Positions 1 to 10,606 of a stretch of 64,000 bases of DNA are shown here, one piece after another. Both the position numbers and the translations under genes were made by a program. Positions within the stretch are counted from its first letter, which is position 1, and the number at the start of each line of letters is the position of its first letter. The notes under the pieces were generated by a model. The model ran no database searches. It was not told the origin of the DNA and saw only the letters and a list, made by a program, of their open reading frames with translations. This DNA is from Petrolisthes cinctipes (Eukaryota > Arthropoda > Malacostraca > Decapoda > Porcellanidae). The stretch covers positions 707,001-771,000 of the forward strand of contig JAWQEG010000065.1 in assembly GCA_033782935.1 (NCBI GenBank). Direction: 5' to 3'.

Positions 1-1152
1 TATTTTGAAAATACTCTAACACGGAGTAGGCATGTACAGATACCTTCTGGGACCTCTAAATATCGAATTTTCGGGTGTTTTGGGACTGAATTTGAGATAT
101 CGATTTTTTGGCACCTAAAATGTCGATTTTTAGCATGTTTTTAGCCTATATTTTGAAAATATTCTATCACTGTGTAGGCATGTACAGATTGCTTCTGGGA
201 TCCCAAAATATTGAATTTTCGGGTGTTTTGTGCCTGAATTTGAGATATAAACGGGTACTGAAGATGCATGCACATATCGACTTTTGTGCACCTAAAAGAT
301 CGATTTTCAGTATGTTTTGAGCATGTATTTTGAAAATACTCTAACACGGAGTAGGCATGTACATATCGCTTTTGGGACCCCTAAATATCGAATTTTCGGG
401 TGTTTTGGGACTGAATTTGAGATATCGACTTTTTGGCACATAAAAGATCGATTTTTAGCATGTTTTTAGCCTATATTTAGAAAATATTCTAGCACTGAGT
501 AGGCATGTACAGATTGCTTCTGGGACCCCAAAATATTGAATTTTCGGGTGTTTTGAGTCTGAATTTGAGATATAAACGGGTACAGAAGATACATGCAGAT
601 ATTGACTTTGAGCACCAAAAATATCGATTTTCAGCATGTTTTGGGCCTGAATTTTGAAAATACTCTAACACGGAGTAGGCATGTACAGATTGCTTCTGGG
701 ACCCCAAAATATCGAATTTTCGGGTGTTTAGGGCCAGAATTTGAGATATAAACGGTTACAGAAGATGCATGCACATATCGACTTTTGGGCACCTGAAAGA
801 TCGATTTTCAGTATGTTTTTGGCCTGTATTTTGAAAATACTCAAACACGAAGTAGGCATGTACAGATACCTTCTGGGACCTCTAAATATCGAATTTTCGG
901 GTGTTTTGGGACTGAATTTGAGATATCGATTTTTTGGCACCTAAAATGTCGATTTTTAGCATGTTTTTAGCCTATATTTTGAAAATATTCTAGCACTGAG
1001 TAGTAGTAGTACAGATTGCTTCTGGGACCCCAAAATATTGAATTTTCGGGTGTTTTGAGCCTGAATTTGAGATATAAACGGGTACTGAAGATGCATACAC
1101 ATATCGACTTTTGTGCACCTAAAAGATCGATTTTCAGTATGTTTTGAGCATG

Positions 1153-1300
1153 TATTTTGAAAATACTCTATCACGGAGTAGGCATGTACAGATCGCTTCT
1201 GGGACCCCTAAATATCGAATTTTCGGGTGTTTTGGGACTGAATTTAAGATATCGACTTTTTGGCACCTAAAAGATCGATTTTTAGCATGTTTTTAGCCTA
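1153..1300 (+). repeat. S monomer, variant Sb (148 bp)
   Basis: Short monomer. Diagnostic bases are CAGATCGCTTCTGGGACCCC, then GGGACTGAATTT, then a direct join of GAGATAT-like sequence to CGACTTTTTGGC, then AAAAGATCGATTTTTAGC. It lacks 29 bp that every L monomer carries after GAGATAT. This copy has A for G in the usual GAATTTGAGATAT. Sb alternates with Sa in domain A. Confidence 0.9.
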
Positions 1301-1476
1301 TATTTTGAAAATATTCTAGCACTGAGTAGGCATGTACAGATTGCTTCTGGGACCCCAAAATATTGAATTTTTGGGTGTTTTGAGCCTGAATTTGAGATAT
1401 AAACGGGTACAGAAGATACATGCACATATTGACTTTGGGCACCAAAAATATCGATTTTCAGCATGTTTTGGGCCTG
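1301..1476 (+). repeat. L monomer, variant Lb (176 bp)
   Basis: Long monomer with CACTGAGTAGGC, CAGATTGCTTC, AATATTGAA, GAGCCTGAATTTGAGATAT, GGGTACAGAAGATACATGC, ATATTGACTTTGGGCACCAA and a final GTTTTGGGCCTGA. In domains B and D this variant mostly carries a 10-bp deletion at the GTAGGCATG site, giving about 166 bp. It follows Sb in the hexamer. Confidence 0.88.
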
Positions 1477-1529
1477 AATTTTGAAAATACTCTAACACGG
1501 AGTAGGCATGTACAGATCGCTTCTGGGAC

Positions 1530-1618
1530 CCCAAAATATCGAATTTTCGGGTGTTTAGGGCCAGAATTTGAGATATAAACGGGTACAGAAGATGCATGCA
1601 CATATCGACTTTTGTGCA
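1530..1618 (+). repeat. A-half subunit (about 89 bp) of the L monomer
   Basis: This half aligns end to end with the B half that follows it (1619-1706). Shared positions include AAAATAT(C/T)GA-TTTTC, TGTTT, the GAATTT-GA block (clearest against B halves ending GGGCCTGAATTTTGA), a GATGCATGCACAT versus GTAGGCATGTACA block, and a TGGG(A/C) end. By eye about two thirds of positions agree between typical halves. The A half holds the 29-bp segment that S monomers lack. Confidence 0.75.
1577..1605 (+). repeat. 29-bp L-specific segment, deleted in S monomers
   Basis: The segment starts AAACGGGTACAGAAG and ends TGCACATAT. Left of it is GAGATAT, and its own last four bases are ATAT, so removal between the two ATAT copies gives exactly the S junction GAGATATCGAC and the 177 to 148 bp change. 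It contains the 8-bp palindrome TGCATGCA (1593-1600). The same junction is seen in nearly all S monomers in the window. Confidence 0.85.
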
Positions 1619-1706
1619 CCTAAAAGATCGATTTTCAGTATGTGTTTGACCTGTATTTTGAAAATACTCTAACACGGAGTAGGCATGTACAGATACCTTC
1701 TGGGAC
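1619..1706 (+). repeat. B-half subunit (88 bp)
   Basis: Homologous to the A half at 1530-1618. It runs from CCTAAAAGATCGATTTTCAG through TATTTTGAAAATACTC to CTTCTGGGAC, crossing the arbitrary monomer start used here. Its counterpart of the A-half 29-bp segment is intact in both S and L monomers, which makes S the derived form. Confidence 0.75.
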
Positions 1707-1801
1707 CTCTAAATATCGAATTTTCGGGTGTTTTGGGACTGAATTTGAGATATCGACTTTTTGGCACCTAAAAGATCGATTTTTAGCATGTTTTTAGCCT
1801 A
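1654..1801 (+). repeat. S monomer, variant Sa (148 bp)
   Basis: Short monomer marked by CAGATACCTTCTGGGACCTC and GGGACTGAATTTGAGATAT joined directly to CGACTTT (CGATTTT in most Sa copies). Many copies read AAAATGTCGATTTTTAGC near the end. The 29-bp deletion junction lies at about 1753/1754. Its length is one base more than the 147 bp of a nucleosome core. Confidence 0.9.
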
Positions 1802-1815
1802 TATTTTGAAAATAT
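1801..1815. repeat. 15-bp perfect dyad at S-to-L junction
   Basis: ATATTTTGAAAATAT is an inverted repeat of 7+7 around a central G. It recurs at most S-to-L junctions, where the S ends CCTA; after an L monomer it weakens to TATTTTGAAAATAC. Function is unknown. It could mark a protein-binding or cruciform-prone site, but nothing here proves that. Confidence 0.6.
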
Positions 1816-1977
1816 TCTAGCACTGTGTAGGCATGTACAGATTGCTTCTGGGACCCCAAAATATTGAATTTTCGGGTGTTTTGTGCCTGAATTTGAGATA
1901 TAAACGGGTACAGAAGATACATGTACATATTGACTTTGGGCATCTAAAATATCGATTTTCAGCATGTTTTGGGCCTG
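1802..1977 (+). repeat. L monomer, variant Ld (176 bp)
   Basis: Long monomer marked by CACTGTGTAGGC, AATATTGAA, ATATTGACTTTGGGCATCTA and a final GTTTTGGGCCTGT. It usually follows Sa. In domain D it is the most frequent long monomer after Sa. Confidence 0.88.
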
Positions 1978-2154
1978 TATTTTGAAAATACTCTAACACT
2001 GAGTAGGCATGTACAGATTGCTTCTGGGACCCCAAAATATTGAATTTTCGGGTGTTTTGAGCCTGAATTTGAGATATAAACGGGTACTGAAGATGCATGC
2101 ACATATCGACTTTTGTGCACCTAAAAGATCGATTTTCAGTATGTTTTGAGCATG
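1978..2154 (+). repeat. L monomer, variant La (177 bp)
   Basis: Long monomer marked by GGGTACTGAAGATGCATGC, ATATCGACTTTTGTGCACC and a final GTTTTGAGCATGT. It closes the second trimer of the hexamer and is also the L of many S-L dimers, for example at 149-325 and 4299-4475. Confidence 0.88.
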
Positions 2155-2478
2155 TATTTTGAAAATACTCTAACACGGAGTAGGCATGTACAGATCGCTT
2201 CTGGGACCCCTATATATCGAATTTTCGGGTGTTTTGGGAATGAATTTGAGATATCGACTTTTTGGCACCTAAAAGATCGATTTTTAGCATGTTTTTAGCC
2301 TATATTTTGAAAATATTCTAGTACTGAGTAGGCATGTACAGATTGCTTCTGGGACCCCAAAATATTGAGTTTTCGGGTGTTTTGAGCCTGAATTTGAGAT
2401 ATACACGGGTACAGAAGATACATGCACATATTGACTTTGGGCACCAAAAATATCGATTTTCAGCATGATTTGGGCCTG

Positions 2479-2647
2479 AATTTTGAAAATACTCTAACAC
2501 GGAGTACAGATCGCTTCTGGGACCCCAAAATATCGAATTTTCGGGTGTTTAGGGCCAGAATTTGAGATATAAATGGGTACAGAAGATGCATGCACATATC
2601 GACTTTTGGGCACCTGAAAGATCGATTTTCAGTATGTTTTTGGCCTG
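2479..2647 (+). repeat. Lc monomer with 8-bp deletion (169 bp)
   Basis: Reads GGAGTACAGATCG where neighbours read GGAGTAGGCATGTACAGATCG. The loss of 8 bp fits deletion between two GTA copies. It makes this hexamer 994 bp. Confidence 0.85.
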
Positions 2648-2969
2648 TATTTTGAAAATACTCTAACACGGAGTAGGAATGTACAGATACCTTCTGGGAC
2701 CTCTAAATATCGAATTTTCGGGTGTTTTGGGACTGAATTTGAGATATCGATTTATTGGCACCTAAAATGTCGATTTTTAGCATGTTTTTAGCCTATATTT
2801 TGAAAATATTCTAGCACTGTGTAGGCATGTACAGATTGCTTCTGGGATCCCAAAATATTGAATTTTCGGGTGTTTTGTGCCTGAATTTGAGATATAAACG
2901 GGTACAGAAGATACATGCACATATTGACTTTGGGCATCCAAAATATCGATTTTCAGCATGTTTTTGGCC

Positions 2970-2979
2970 TTTTTTTTTT
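2970..2979 (+). repeat. T10 homopolymer in an La monomer
   Basis: GGCCTGTATTTTGAAAATACT of other copies is replaced by a run of ten T followed by AAATACT. It occurs once in the window. It could be a true local mutation or a consensus error in a homopolymer. Confidence 0.6.
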
Positions 2980-3149
2980 AAATACTCTAACACTGAGTAG
3001 GCATGTACAGATTGCTTCTGGGACCCCAAAATATTGAATTTTCGGGTGTTTTGAGCCTGAATTTGAGATATAAACGGGTACTGAAGATGCATGCACATAT
3101 CGACTTTTGTGCACCTAAAAGATCGATTTTCAGTATGTTTTGAGCATGT

Positions 3150-6100
3150 ATTTTGAAAATACTCTAACACGGAGTAGGCATGTACAGATCGCTTCTGGGA
3201 CCCCTAAATATCGAATTTTCGGGTGTTTTGGGACTGAATTTGAGATATCGACTTTTTGGCACATAAAAGATCGATTTTTAGCATGTTTTTAGCCTATATT
3301 TAGAAAATATTCTAGCACTGAGTAGGCATGTACAGATTGCTTCTGGGACCCCAAAATATTGAATTTTCGGGTGTTTTGAGTCTGAATTTGAGATATAAAC
3401 GGGTACAGAAGATACATGCACATATTGACTTTGGGCACCAAAAATATCGATTTTCAGCATGTTTTGGGCCTGAATTTTGAAAATACTCTAACACGGAGTA
3501 GGCATGTACAGATTGCTTCTGGGACCCCAAAATATCGAATTTTCGGGTGTTTAGGGCCAGAATTTGAGATATAAACGGGTACAGAAGATGCATGCACATA
3601 TCGACTTTTGGGCACCTGAAAGATCGATTTTCAGTATGTTTTTGGCCTGTATTTTGAAAATACTCTAACACGGAGTAGGCATGTACAGATACCTTCTGGG
3701 ACCTCTAAATATCGAATTTTCGGGTGTTTTGGGACTGAATTTGAGATATCGATTTTTTGGCACCTAAAATGTCGATTTTTAGCATGTTTTTAGCCTATAT
3801 TTTGAAAATATTCTAGCACTGTGTAGGCATGTACAGATTGCTTCTGGGACCCCAAAATATTGAATTTTCGGGTGTTTTGAGCCTGAATTTGAGATATAAA
3901 CGGGTACAGAAGATACATGCACATATTGACTTTGGGCATCTAAAATATCGATTTTCAGCATGTTTTGGGCCTGTATTTTGAAAATACTCTAACACTGAGT
4001 AGGCATGTACAGATTGCTTCTGGGACCCCAAAATATTGAATATTCGGGTGTTTTGAGCCTGAATTTGAGATATAAACGGGTACTGAAGATGCATACACAT
4101 ATCGACTTTTGGGCACCTAAAAGATCGATTTTTAGTATGTTTTGAGCATGTATTTTGAAAATACTCTAACACGTAGTAGGCATGTACAGATCGCTTCTGG
4201 GACCCCTAAATATCGAATTTTCGGGTGTTTTGGGACTGAATTTGAGATATCGACTTTTTGGCACATAAAAGATCGATTTTTAGCATGTTTTTAGCCTATA
4301 TTTTGAAAATATTCTAGCACTGTGTAGCCATGTACAGATTGCTTCTGGGACCCCAAAATATTGAATTTTCGGGTGTTTTGAGCCTGAATTTGAGATATAA
4401 ACGGGTACTGAAGATGCATACACATATCGACTTTTGTGCACCTAAAAGATCGATTTTCAGTATGTTTTGAGCATGTATTTTGAAAATACTCTAACACGGA
4501 GTAGGCATGTACAGATCGGTTCTGGGACCCCTAAATATCGAATTTTCGGGTGTTTTGGGACTGATGTTGAGATATCGACTTTTTGGCACCTAAAAGATCG
4601 ATTTTTAGCATGTTTTTAGCCTATATTTTGAAAATATTCTAGCACTGAGTAGGCATGAACAGATTGCTTCTGGGACCCCAAAATATTGAATTTTCTGGTG
4701 TTTTGAGCCTGAATTTGAGATATAAACGGGTACAGAAGACACATGCACATATTGACTTTGGGCACCAAAAATATCGATTTTCAGCATGTTTTGGGCCTAA
4801 ATTTTGAAAATACTCTAACACGGAGTAGGCATGTACAGATCACTTCTGGGACCCCAAAATATCGAATTTTCGGGTGTTTAGGGCCAGAATTTGAGATATA
4901 AACGGGTACAGAAGATGCATGCACATATCGACTTTTGGGCACCTAAAAGATCGATTTTCAGTATGTTTTTGGCCTGTATTTTGAAAATACTCTAACACGG
5001 AGTAGGCATGTACAGATACCTTCTGGGACCTCTAAATATCGAATTTTCGGGTGTTTTGGGACTGAATTTGAGATATCGACTTTTTGGCACCTAAAAGATC
5101 GATTTTTAGCATGTTTTTAGCCTATATTTTGAAAATATTCTAGCACTGTGTAGGCATGTACAGATTGCTTCTGGGACCCCAAAATATTGAATTTTCAGGT
5201 GTTTTGAGCCTGAATTTGAGATATAAACGGGTACTGAAGATGCATGCACATATCGACTTTTGTGCACCTAAAAGATCGATTTTCAGTATGTTTTGAGCAT
5301 GTATTTTGAAAATACTCTAACACGGAGTAGGCATGTACAGATCGCTTCTGGGACCCCTATATATCGAATTTTCGGGTGTTTTGGGACTGAATTTGAGATA
5401 TCGACTTTTTGGCACCTAAAAGATCGATTTTTAGCATGTTTTTAGCCTATATTTTGAAAATATTCTAGCACTGAGTAGGCATGTACAGATCGCTTGTGGG
5501 ACCCCAAAATATCGAATTTTCGGGTGTTTAGGGCCAGAATTTGAGATATAAACGGGTACAGAAGATGCATGCACATATCGACTTTTGGGCACCTGAAAGA
5601 TCGATTTTCAGTATGTTTTTGGCCTGTATTTTGAAAATACTCTAACACGGAGTAGGCATGTACAGATACCTTCTGGGACCTCTAAATATCGAATTTTCGG
5701 GTGTTTTGGGACTGAATTTGAGATATCGATTTTTTGGCACCTAAAATGTCGATTTTTAGCATGTTTTTAGCCTATATTTTGAAAATATTCTAGCACTGTG
5801 TAGGCATGTACAGATTGCTTCTGGGACCCCAAAATATCGAATTTTCGGGTGTTTAGGGCCAGAATTTGAGATATAAACGGGTACAGAAGATGCATGCACA
5901 TATCGACTTTTGGGCACCTGAAAGATCGATTTTCAGTATGTTTTGGGCCTGTATTTTGAAAATACTCTAACTCAGAGTAGGCATGTACAAATACCTTCTG
6001 GGACCTCTAAATATCGAATTTTCGGGTGTTTTGGGACTGAATTTGAGATATCGATTTTTTGGCACCTAAAATGTCGATTTTTAGCATGTTTTTAGCCTTT

Positions 6101-6300
6101 ATTTTGAAAATATTCTAGCACTGTGTAGGCATGTACAGATTGCTTCTGGGACCCCAAAATATTGAATTTTCGGGTGTTTTGAGCCTGAATTTGAGATATA
6201 AACGGGTACAGAAGATACATGCACATATTGACTTTGGGCATCTAAAATATCGATTTTCAGCATGTTTTGGGCCTGAATTTTGAAAATACTCTAACACTGA
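3150..6300 (+). repeat. 4306-bp-offset segmental duplication, copy 1
   Basis: Variant bases in this stretch recur at +4306, for example GTGTAGCCATG at about 4324 and 8630, ATCGGTTCTGGG at about 4516 and 8822, and GACTGATGTTGAG at about 4560 and 8866. Only scattered single-base differences were seen. It equals about four trimers and four dimers plus 1002 bp. Limits are by eye. Confidence 0.8.
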
Positions 6301-7002
6301 GTAGGCATGTACAGATTGCTACTGGGACCCCAAAATATTGAATTTTCGGCTGTTTTGAGCCTGAATTTGAGATATAAACGGGTACTGAAGATGCATACAC
6401 ATATCGACTTTTGTGCACCTAAAAGATCGATTTTCAGTATGTTTTGAGCATGTATTTTGAAAATACTCTAACACGGAGTAGGCATGTACAGATCGCTTCT
6501 GGGACCCCTAAATATCGAATTTTCGGGTGTTTTGGGACTGAATTTGAGATATCGACTTTTTGGCACATAAAAGATCGATTTTTAGCATGTTTTTAGCCTA
6601 TATTTAGAAAATATTCTAGCACTGAGTAGGCATGTACAGATTGCTTCTGGGACCCCAAAATATTGAATTTTCGGGTGTTTTGAGTCTGAATTTGAGATAT
6701 AAACGGGTACAGAAGATACATGCACATATTGACTTTGGGCACCAAAAATATCGATTTTCAGCATGTTTTGGGCCTGAATTTTGAAAATACTCTAACACGG
6801 AGTAGGCATGTACAGATTGCTTCTGGGACCCCAAAATATCGAATTTTCGGGTGTTTAGGGCCAGAATTTGAGATATAAACGGGTACAGAAGATGCATGCA
6901 CATATCGACTTTTGGGCACCTGAAAGATCGATTTTCAGTATGTTTTTGGCCTGTATTTTGAAAATACTCTAACACGGAGTAGGCATGTACAGATACCTTC
7001 TG
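6001..7002 (+). repeat. 1002-bp tandem duplication, copy 1
   Basis: One hexamer that recurs immediately downstream. Shared private variants include AGCCTTTATTTTG (about 6095 and 7097), GCTACTGGGACC (about 6318 and 7320) and TCGGCTGTTTTGAG (about 6347 and 7349). Confidence 0.8.
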
Positions 7003-8004
7003 GGACCTCTAAATATCGAATTTTCGGGTGTTTTGGGACTGAATTTGAGATATCGATTTTTTGGCACCTAAAATGTCGATTTTTAGCATGTTTTTAGCCT
7101 TTATTTTGAAAATATTCTAGCACTGTGTAGGCATGTACAGATTGCTTCTGGGACCCCAAAATATTGAATTTTCGGGTGTTTTGAGCCTGAATTTGAGATA
7201 TAAACGGGTACAGAAGATACATGCACATATTGACTTTGGGCATCTAAAATATCGATTTTCAGCATGTTTTGGGCCTGAATTTTGAAAATACTCTAACACT
7301 GAGTAGGCATGTACAGATTGCTACTGGGACCCCAAAATATTGAATTTTCGGCTGTTTTGAGCCTGAATTTGAGATATAAACGGGTACTGAAGATGCATAC
7401 ACATATCGACTTTTGTGCACCTAAAAGATCGATTTTCAGTATGTTTTGAGCATGTATTTTGAAAATACTCTAACACGGAGTAGGCATGTACAGATCGCTT
7501 CTGGGACCCCTAAATATCGAATTTTCGGGTGTTTTGGGACTGAATTTGAGATATCGACTTTTTGGCACATAAAAGATCGATTTTTAGCATGTTTTTAGCC
7601 TATATTTAGAAAATATTCTAGCACTGAGTAGGCATGTACAGATTGCTTCTGGGACCCCAAAATATTGAATTTTCGGGTGTTTTGAGTCTGAATTTGAGAT
7701 ATAAACGGGTACAGAAGATACATGCACATATTGACTTTGGGCACCAAAAATATCGATTTTCAGCATGTTTTGGGCCTGAATTTTGAAAATACTCTAACAC
7801 GGAGTAGGCATGTACAGATTGCTTCTGGGACCCCAAAATATCGAATTTTCGGGTGTTTAGGGCCAGAATTTGAGATATAAACGGGTACAGAAGATGCATG
7901 CACATATCGACTTTTGGGCACCTGAAAGATCGATTTTCAGTATGTTTTTGGCCTGTATTTTGAAAATACTCTAACACGGAGTAGGCATGTACAGATACCT
8001 TCTG
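7003..8004 (+). repeat. 1002-bp tandem duplication, copy 2
   Basis: Second copy of the hexamer at 6001-7002. The shared rare variants show recent unequal exchange in register with the hexamer. Confidence 0.8.
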
Positions 8005-10606
8005 GGACCTCTAAATATCGAATTTTCGGGTGTTTTGGGACTGAATTTGAGATATCGATTTTTTGGCACCTAAAATGTCGATTTTTAGCATGTTTTTAGC
8101 CTATATTTTGAAAATATTCTAGCACTGTGTAGGCATGTACAGATTGCTTCTGGGACCCCAAAATATTGAATTTTCGGGTGTTTTGAGCCTGAATTTGAGA
8201 TATAAACGGGTACAGAAGATACATGCACATATTGACTTTGGGCATCTAAAATATCGATTTTCAGCATGTTTTGGGCCTGTATTTTGAAAATACTCTAACA
8301 CTGAGTAGGCATGTACAGATTGCTTCTGGGACCCCAAAATATTGAATATTCGGGTGTTTTGAGCCTGAATTTGAGATATAAACGGGTACTGAAGATGCAT
8401 ACACATATCGACTTTTGGGCACCTAAAAGATCGATTTTTAGTATGTTTTGAGCATGTATTTTGAAAATACTCTAACACGGAGTAGGCATGTACAGATCGC
8501 TTCTGGGACCCCTAAATATCGAATTTTCGGGTGTTTTGGGACTGAATTTGAGATATCGACTTTTTGGCACATAAAAGATCGATTTTTAGCATGTTTTTAG
8601 CCTATATTTTGAAAATATTCTAGCACTGTGTAGCCATGTACAGATTGCTTCTGGGACCCCAAAATATTGAATTTTCGGGTGTTTTGAGCCTGAATTTGAG
8701 ATATAAACGGGTACTGAAGATGCATACACATATCGACTTTTGTGCACCTAAAAGATCGATTTTCAGTATGTTTTGAGCATGTATTTTGAAAATACTCTAA
8801 CACGGAGTAGGCATGTACAGATCGGTTCTGGGACCCCTAAATATCGAATTTTCGGGTGTTTTGGGACTGATGTTGAGATATCGACTTTTTGGCACCTAAA
8901 AGATCGATTTTTAGCATGTTTTTAGCCTATATTTTGAAAATATTCTAGCACTGAGTAGGCATGAACAGATTGCTTCTGGGACCCCAAAATATTGAATTTT
9001 CGGGTGTTTTGAGCCTGAATTTGAGATATAAACGGGTACAGAAGACACATGCACATATTGACTTTGGGCACCAAAAATATCGATTTTCAGCATGTTTTGG
9101 GCCTAAATTTTGAAAATACTCTAACACGGAGTAGGCATGTACAGATCACTTCTGGGACCCCAAAATATCGAATTTTCGGGTGTTTAGGGTCAAAATTTGA
9201 GATATAAACGGGTACAGAAGATGCATGCACATATCGACTTTTGGGCACCTAAAAGATCGATTTTCAGTATGTTTTTGGCCTGTATTTTGAAAATACTCTA
9301 ACACGGAGTAGGCATGTACAGATACCTTCTGGGACCTCTAAATATCGAATTTTCGGGTGTTTTGGGACTGAATTTGAGATATCGACTTTTTGGCACCTAA
9401 AAGATCGATTTTTAGCATGTTTTTAGCCTATATTTTGAAAATATTCTAGCACTGTGTAGGCATGTACAGATTGCTTCTGGGACCCCAAAATATTGAATTT
9501 TCGGGTGTTTTGAGCCTGAATTTGAGATATAAACGGGTACTGAAGATGCATGCACATATCGACTTTTGTGCACCTAAAAGATCGATTTTCAGTATGTTTT
9601 GAGCATGTATTTTGAAAATACTCTAACACGGAGTAGGCATGTACAGATCGCTTCTGGGACCCCTATATATCGAATTTTCGGGTGTTTTGGGACTGAATTT
9701 GAGATATCGACTTTTTGGCACCTAAAAGATCGATTTTTAGCATGTTTTTAGCCTATATTTTGAAAATATTCTAGCACTGAGTAGGCATGTACAGATCGCT
9801 TGTGGGACCCCAAAATATAGAATTTTCGGGTGTTTAGGGCCAGAATTTGAGATATAAACGGGTACAGAAGATGCATGCACATATCGACTTTTGGGCACCT
9901 GAAAGATCGATTTTCAGTATGTTTTTGGCCTGTATTTTGAAAATACTCTAACACGGAGTAGGCATGTACAGATACCTTCTGGGACCTCTAAATATCGAAT
10001 TTTCGGGTGTTTTGGGACTGAATTTGAGATATCGATTTTTTGGCACCTAAAATGTCGATTTTTAGCATGTTTTTAGCCTATATTTTGAAAATATTCTAGC
10101 ACTGTGTAGGCATGTACAGATTGCTTCTGGGACCCCAAAATATCGAATTTTCGGGTGTTTAGGGCCAGAATTTGAGATATAAACGGGTACAGAAGATGCA
10201 TGCACATATCGACTTTTGGGCACCTGAAAGATCGATTTTCAGTATGTTTTGGGCCTGTATTTTGAAAATACTCTAACTCGGAGTAGGCATGTACAAATAC
10301 CTTCTGGGACCTCTAAATATCGAATTTTCGGGTGTTTTGGGACTGAATTTGAGATATCGATTTTTTGGCACCTAAAATGTCGATTTTTAGCATGTTTTTA
10401 GCCTATATTTTGAAAATATTCTAGCACTGTGTAGGCATGTACAGATTGCTTCTGGGACCCCAAAATATTGAATTTTCGGGTGTTTTGAGCCTGAATTTGA
10501 GATATAAACGGGTACAGAAGATACATGCACATATTGACTTTGGGCATCTAAAATATCGATTTTCAGCATGTTTTGGGCCTGTATTTTGAAAATACTCTAA
10601 CACTGA
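7456..10606 (+). repeat. 4306-bp-offset segmental duplication, copy 2
   Basis: Partner of 3150-6300. Differences include AATATAGAATTTT at about 9816, where copy 1 has AATATCGAATTTT, and AACTCGGAG at about 10275 versus AACTCAGAG in copy 1. Shared private variants make independent mutation unlikely. Confidence 0.8.

Larger units (their letters stand above)
1477..1653 (+). repeat. L monomer, variant Lc (177 bp)
   Basis: Long monomer marked by GGTGTTTAGGGCCAGAATTT and, in most copies, a final TTTTTGGCCTGT; this copy reads GTGTTTGACCTGT there. A hand count gave 72 G+C out of 177 for a consensus-like copy of this variant. The 29-bp segment missing from S is at 1577-1605 here. In domain D a related form reads TCGGTTGTTTTGAG instead of the TTTAGGGCCAG marker. 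Confidence 0.88.
1153..2154 (+). repeat. 1002-bp hexamer higher-order repeat, reference copy
   Basis: Six monomers in the order Sb (1153), Lb (1301), Lc (1477), Sa (1654), Ld (1802), La (1978). The next Sb starts at 2155, exactly 1002 bp later. The same order repeats from 2155 (with an 8-bp loss in its Lc) and from 3149. The hexamer is two 501-bp S-L-L trimers distinguished by their variant bases: trimer one carries ACCCCTAAATATCG, GGCACCAAAAATATCG and TTTAGGGCCAG, while trimer two carries ATACCTTCTGGGACCTC, GGCATCTAAAATATCG and GGGTACTGAAG. This is the prevailing pattern of domain A. Confidence 0.9.

Noticed and set aside
108..320. Plus-strand frames of 60-74 codons
   Set aside because: They are translations of an S-L pair in a frame that happens to be open, and they recur wherever that pair recurs.
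1534..1560. CENP-B box within GAATTTTCGGGTGTTT
   Set aside because: TTCG and CGGG are present but overlap. The consensus spacing TTCG, four bases, A, two bases, CGGG is not met on either strand.
1620..1660. Terminator-like T runs and promoter-like TATA motifs (for example TATTTTGAAAAT)
   Set aside because: They are present in every monomer as part of the AT-rich repeat and have no gene next to them, so there is no support for a regulatory role.
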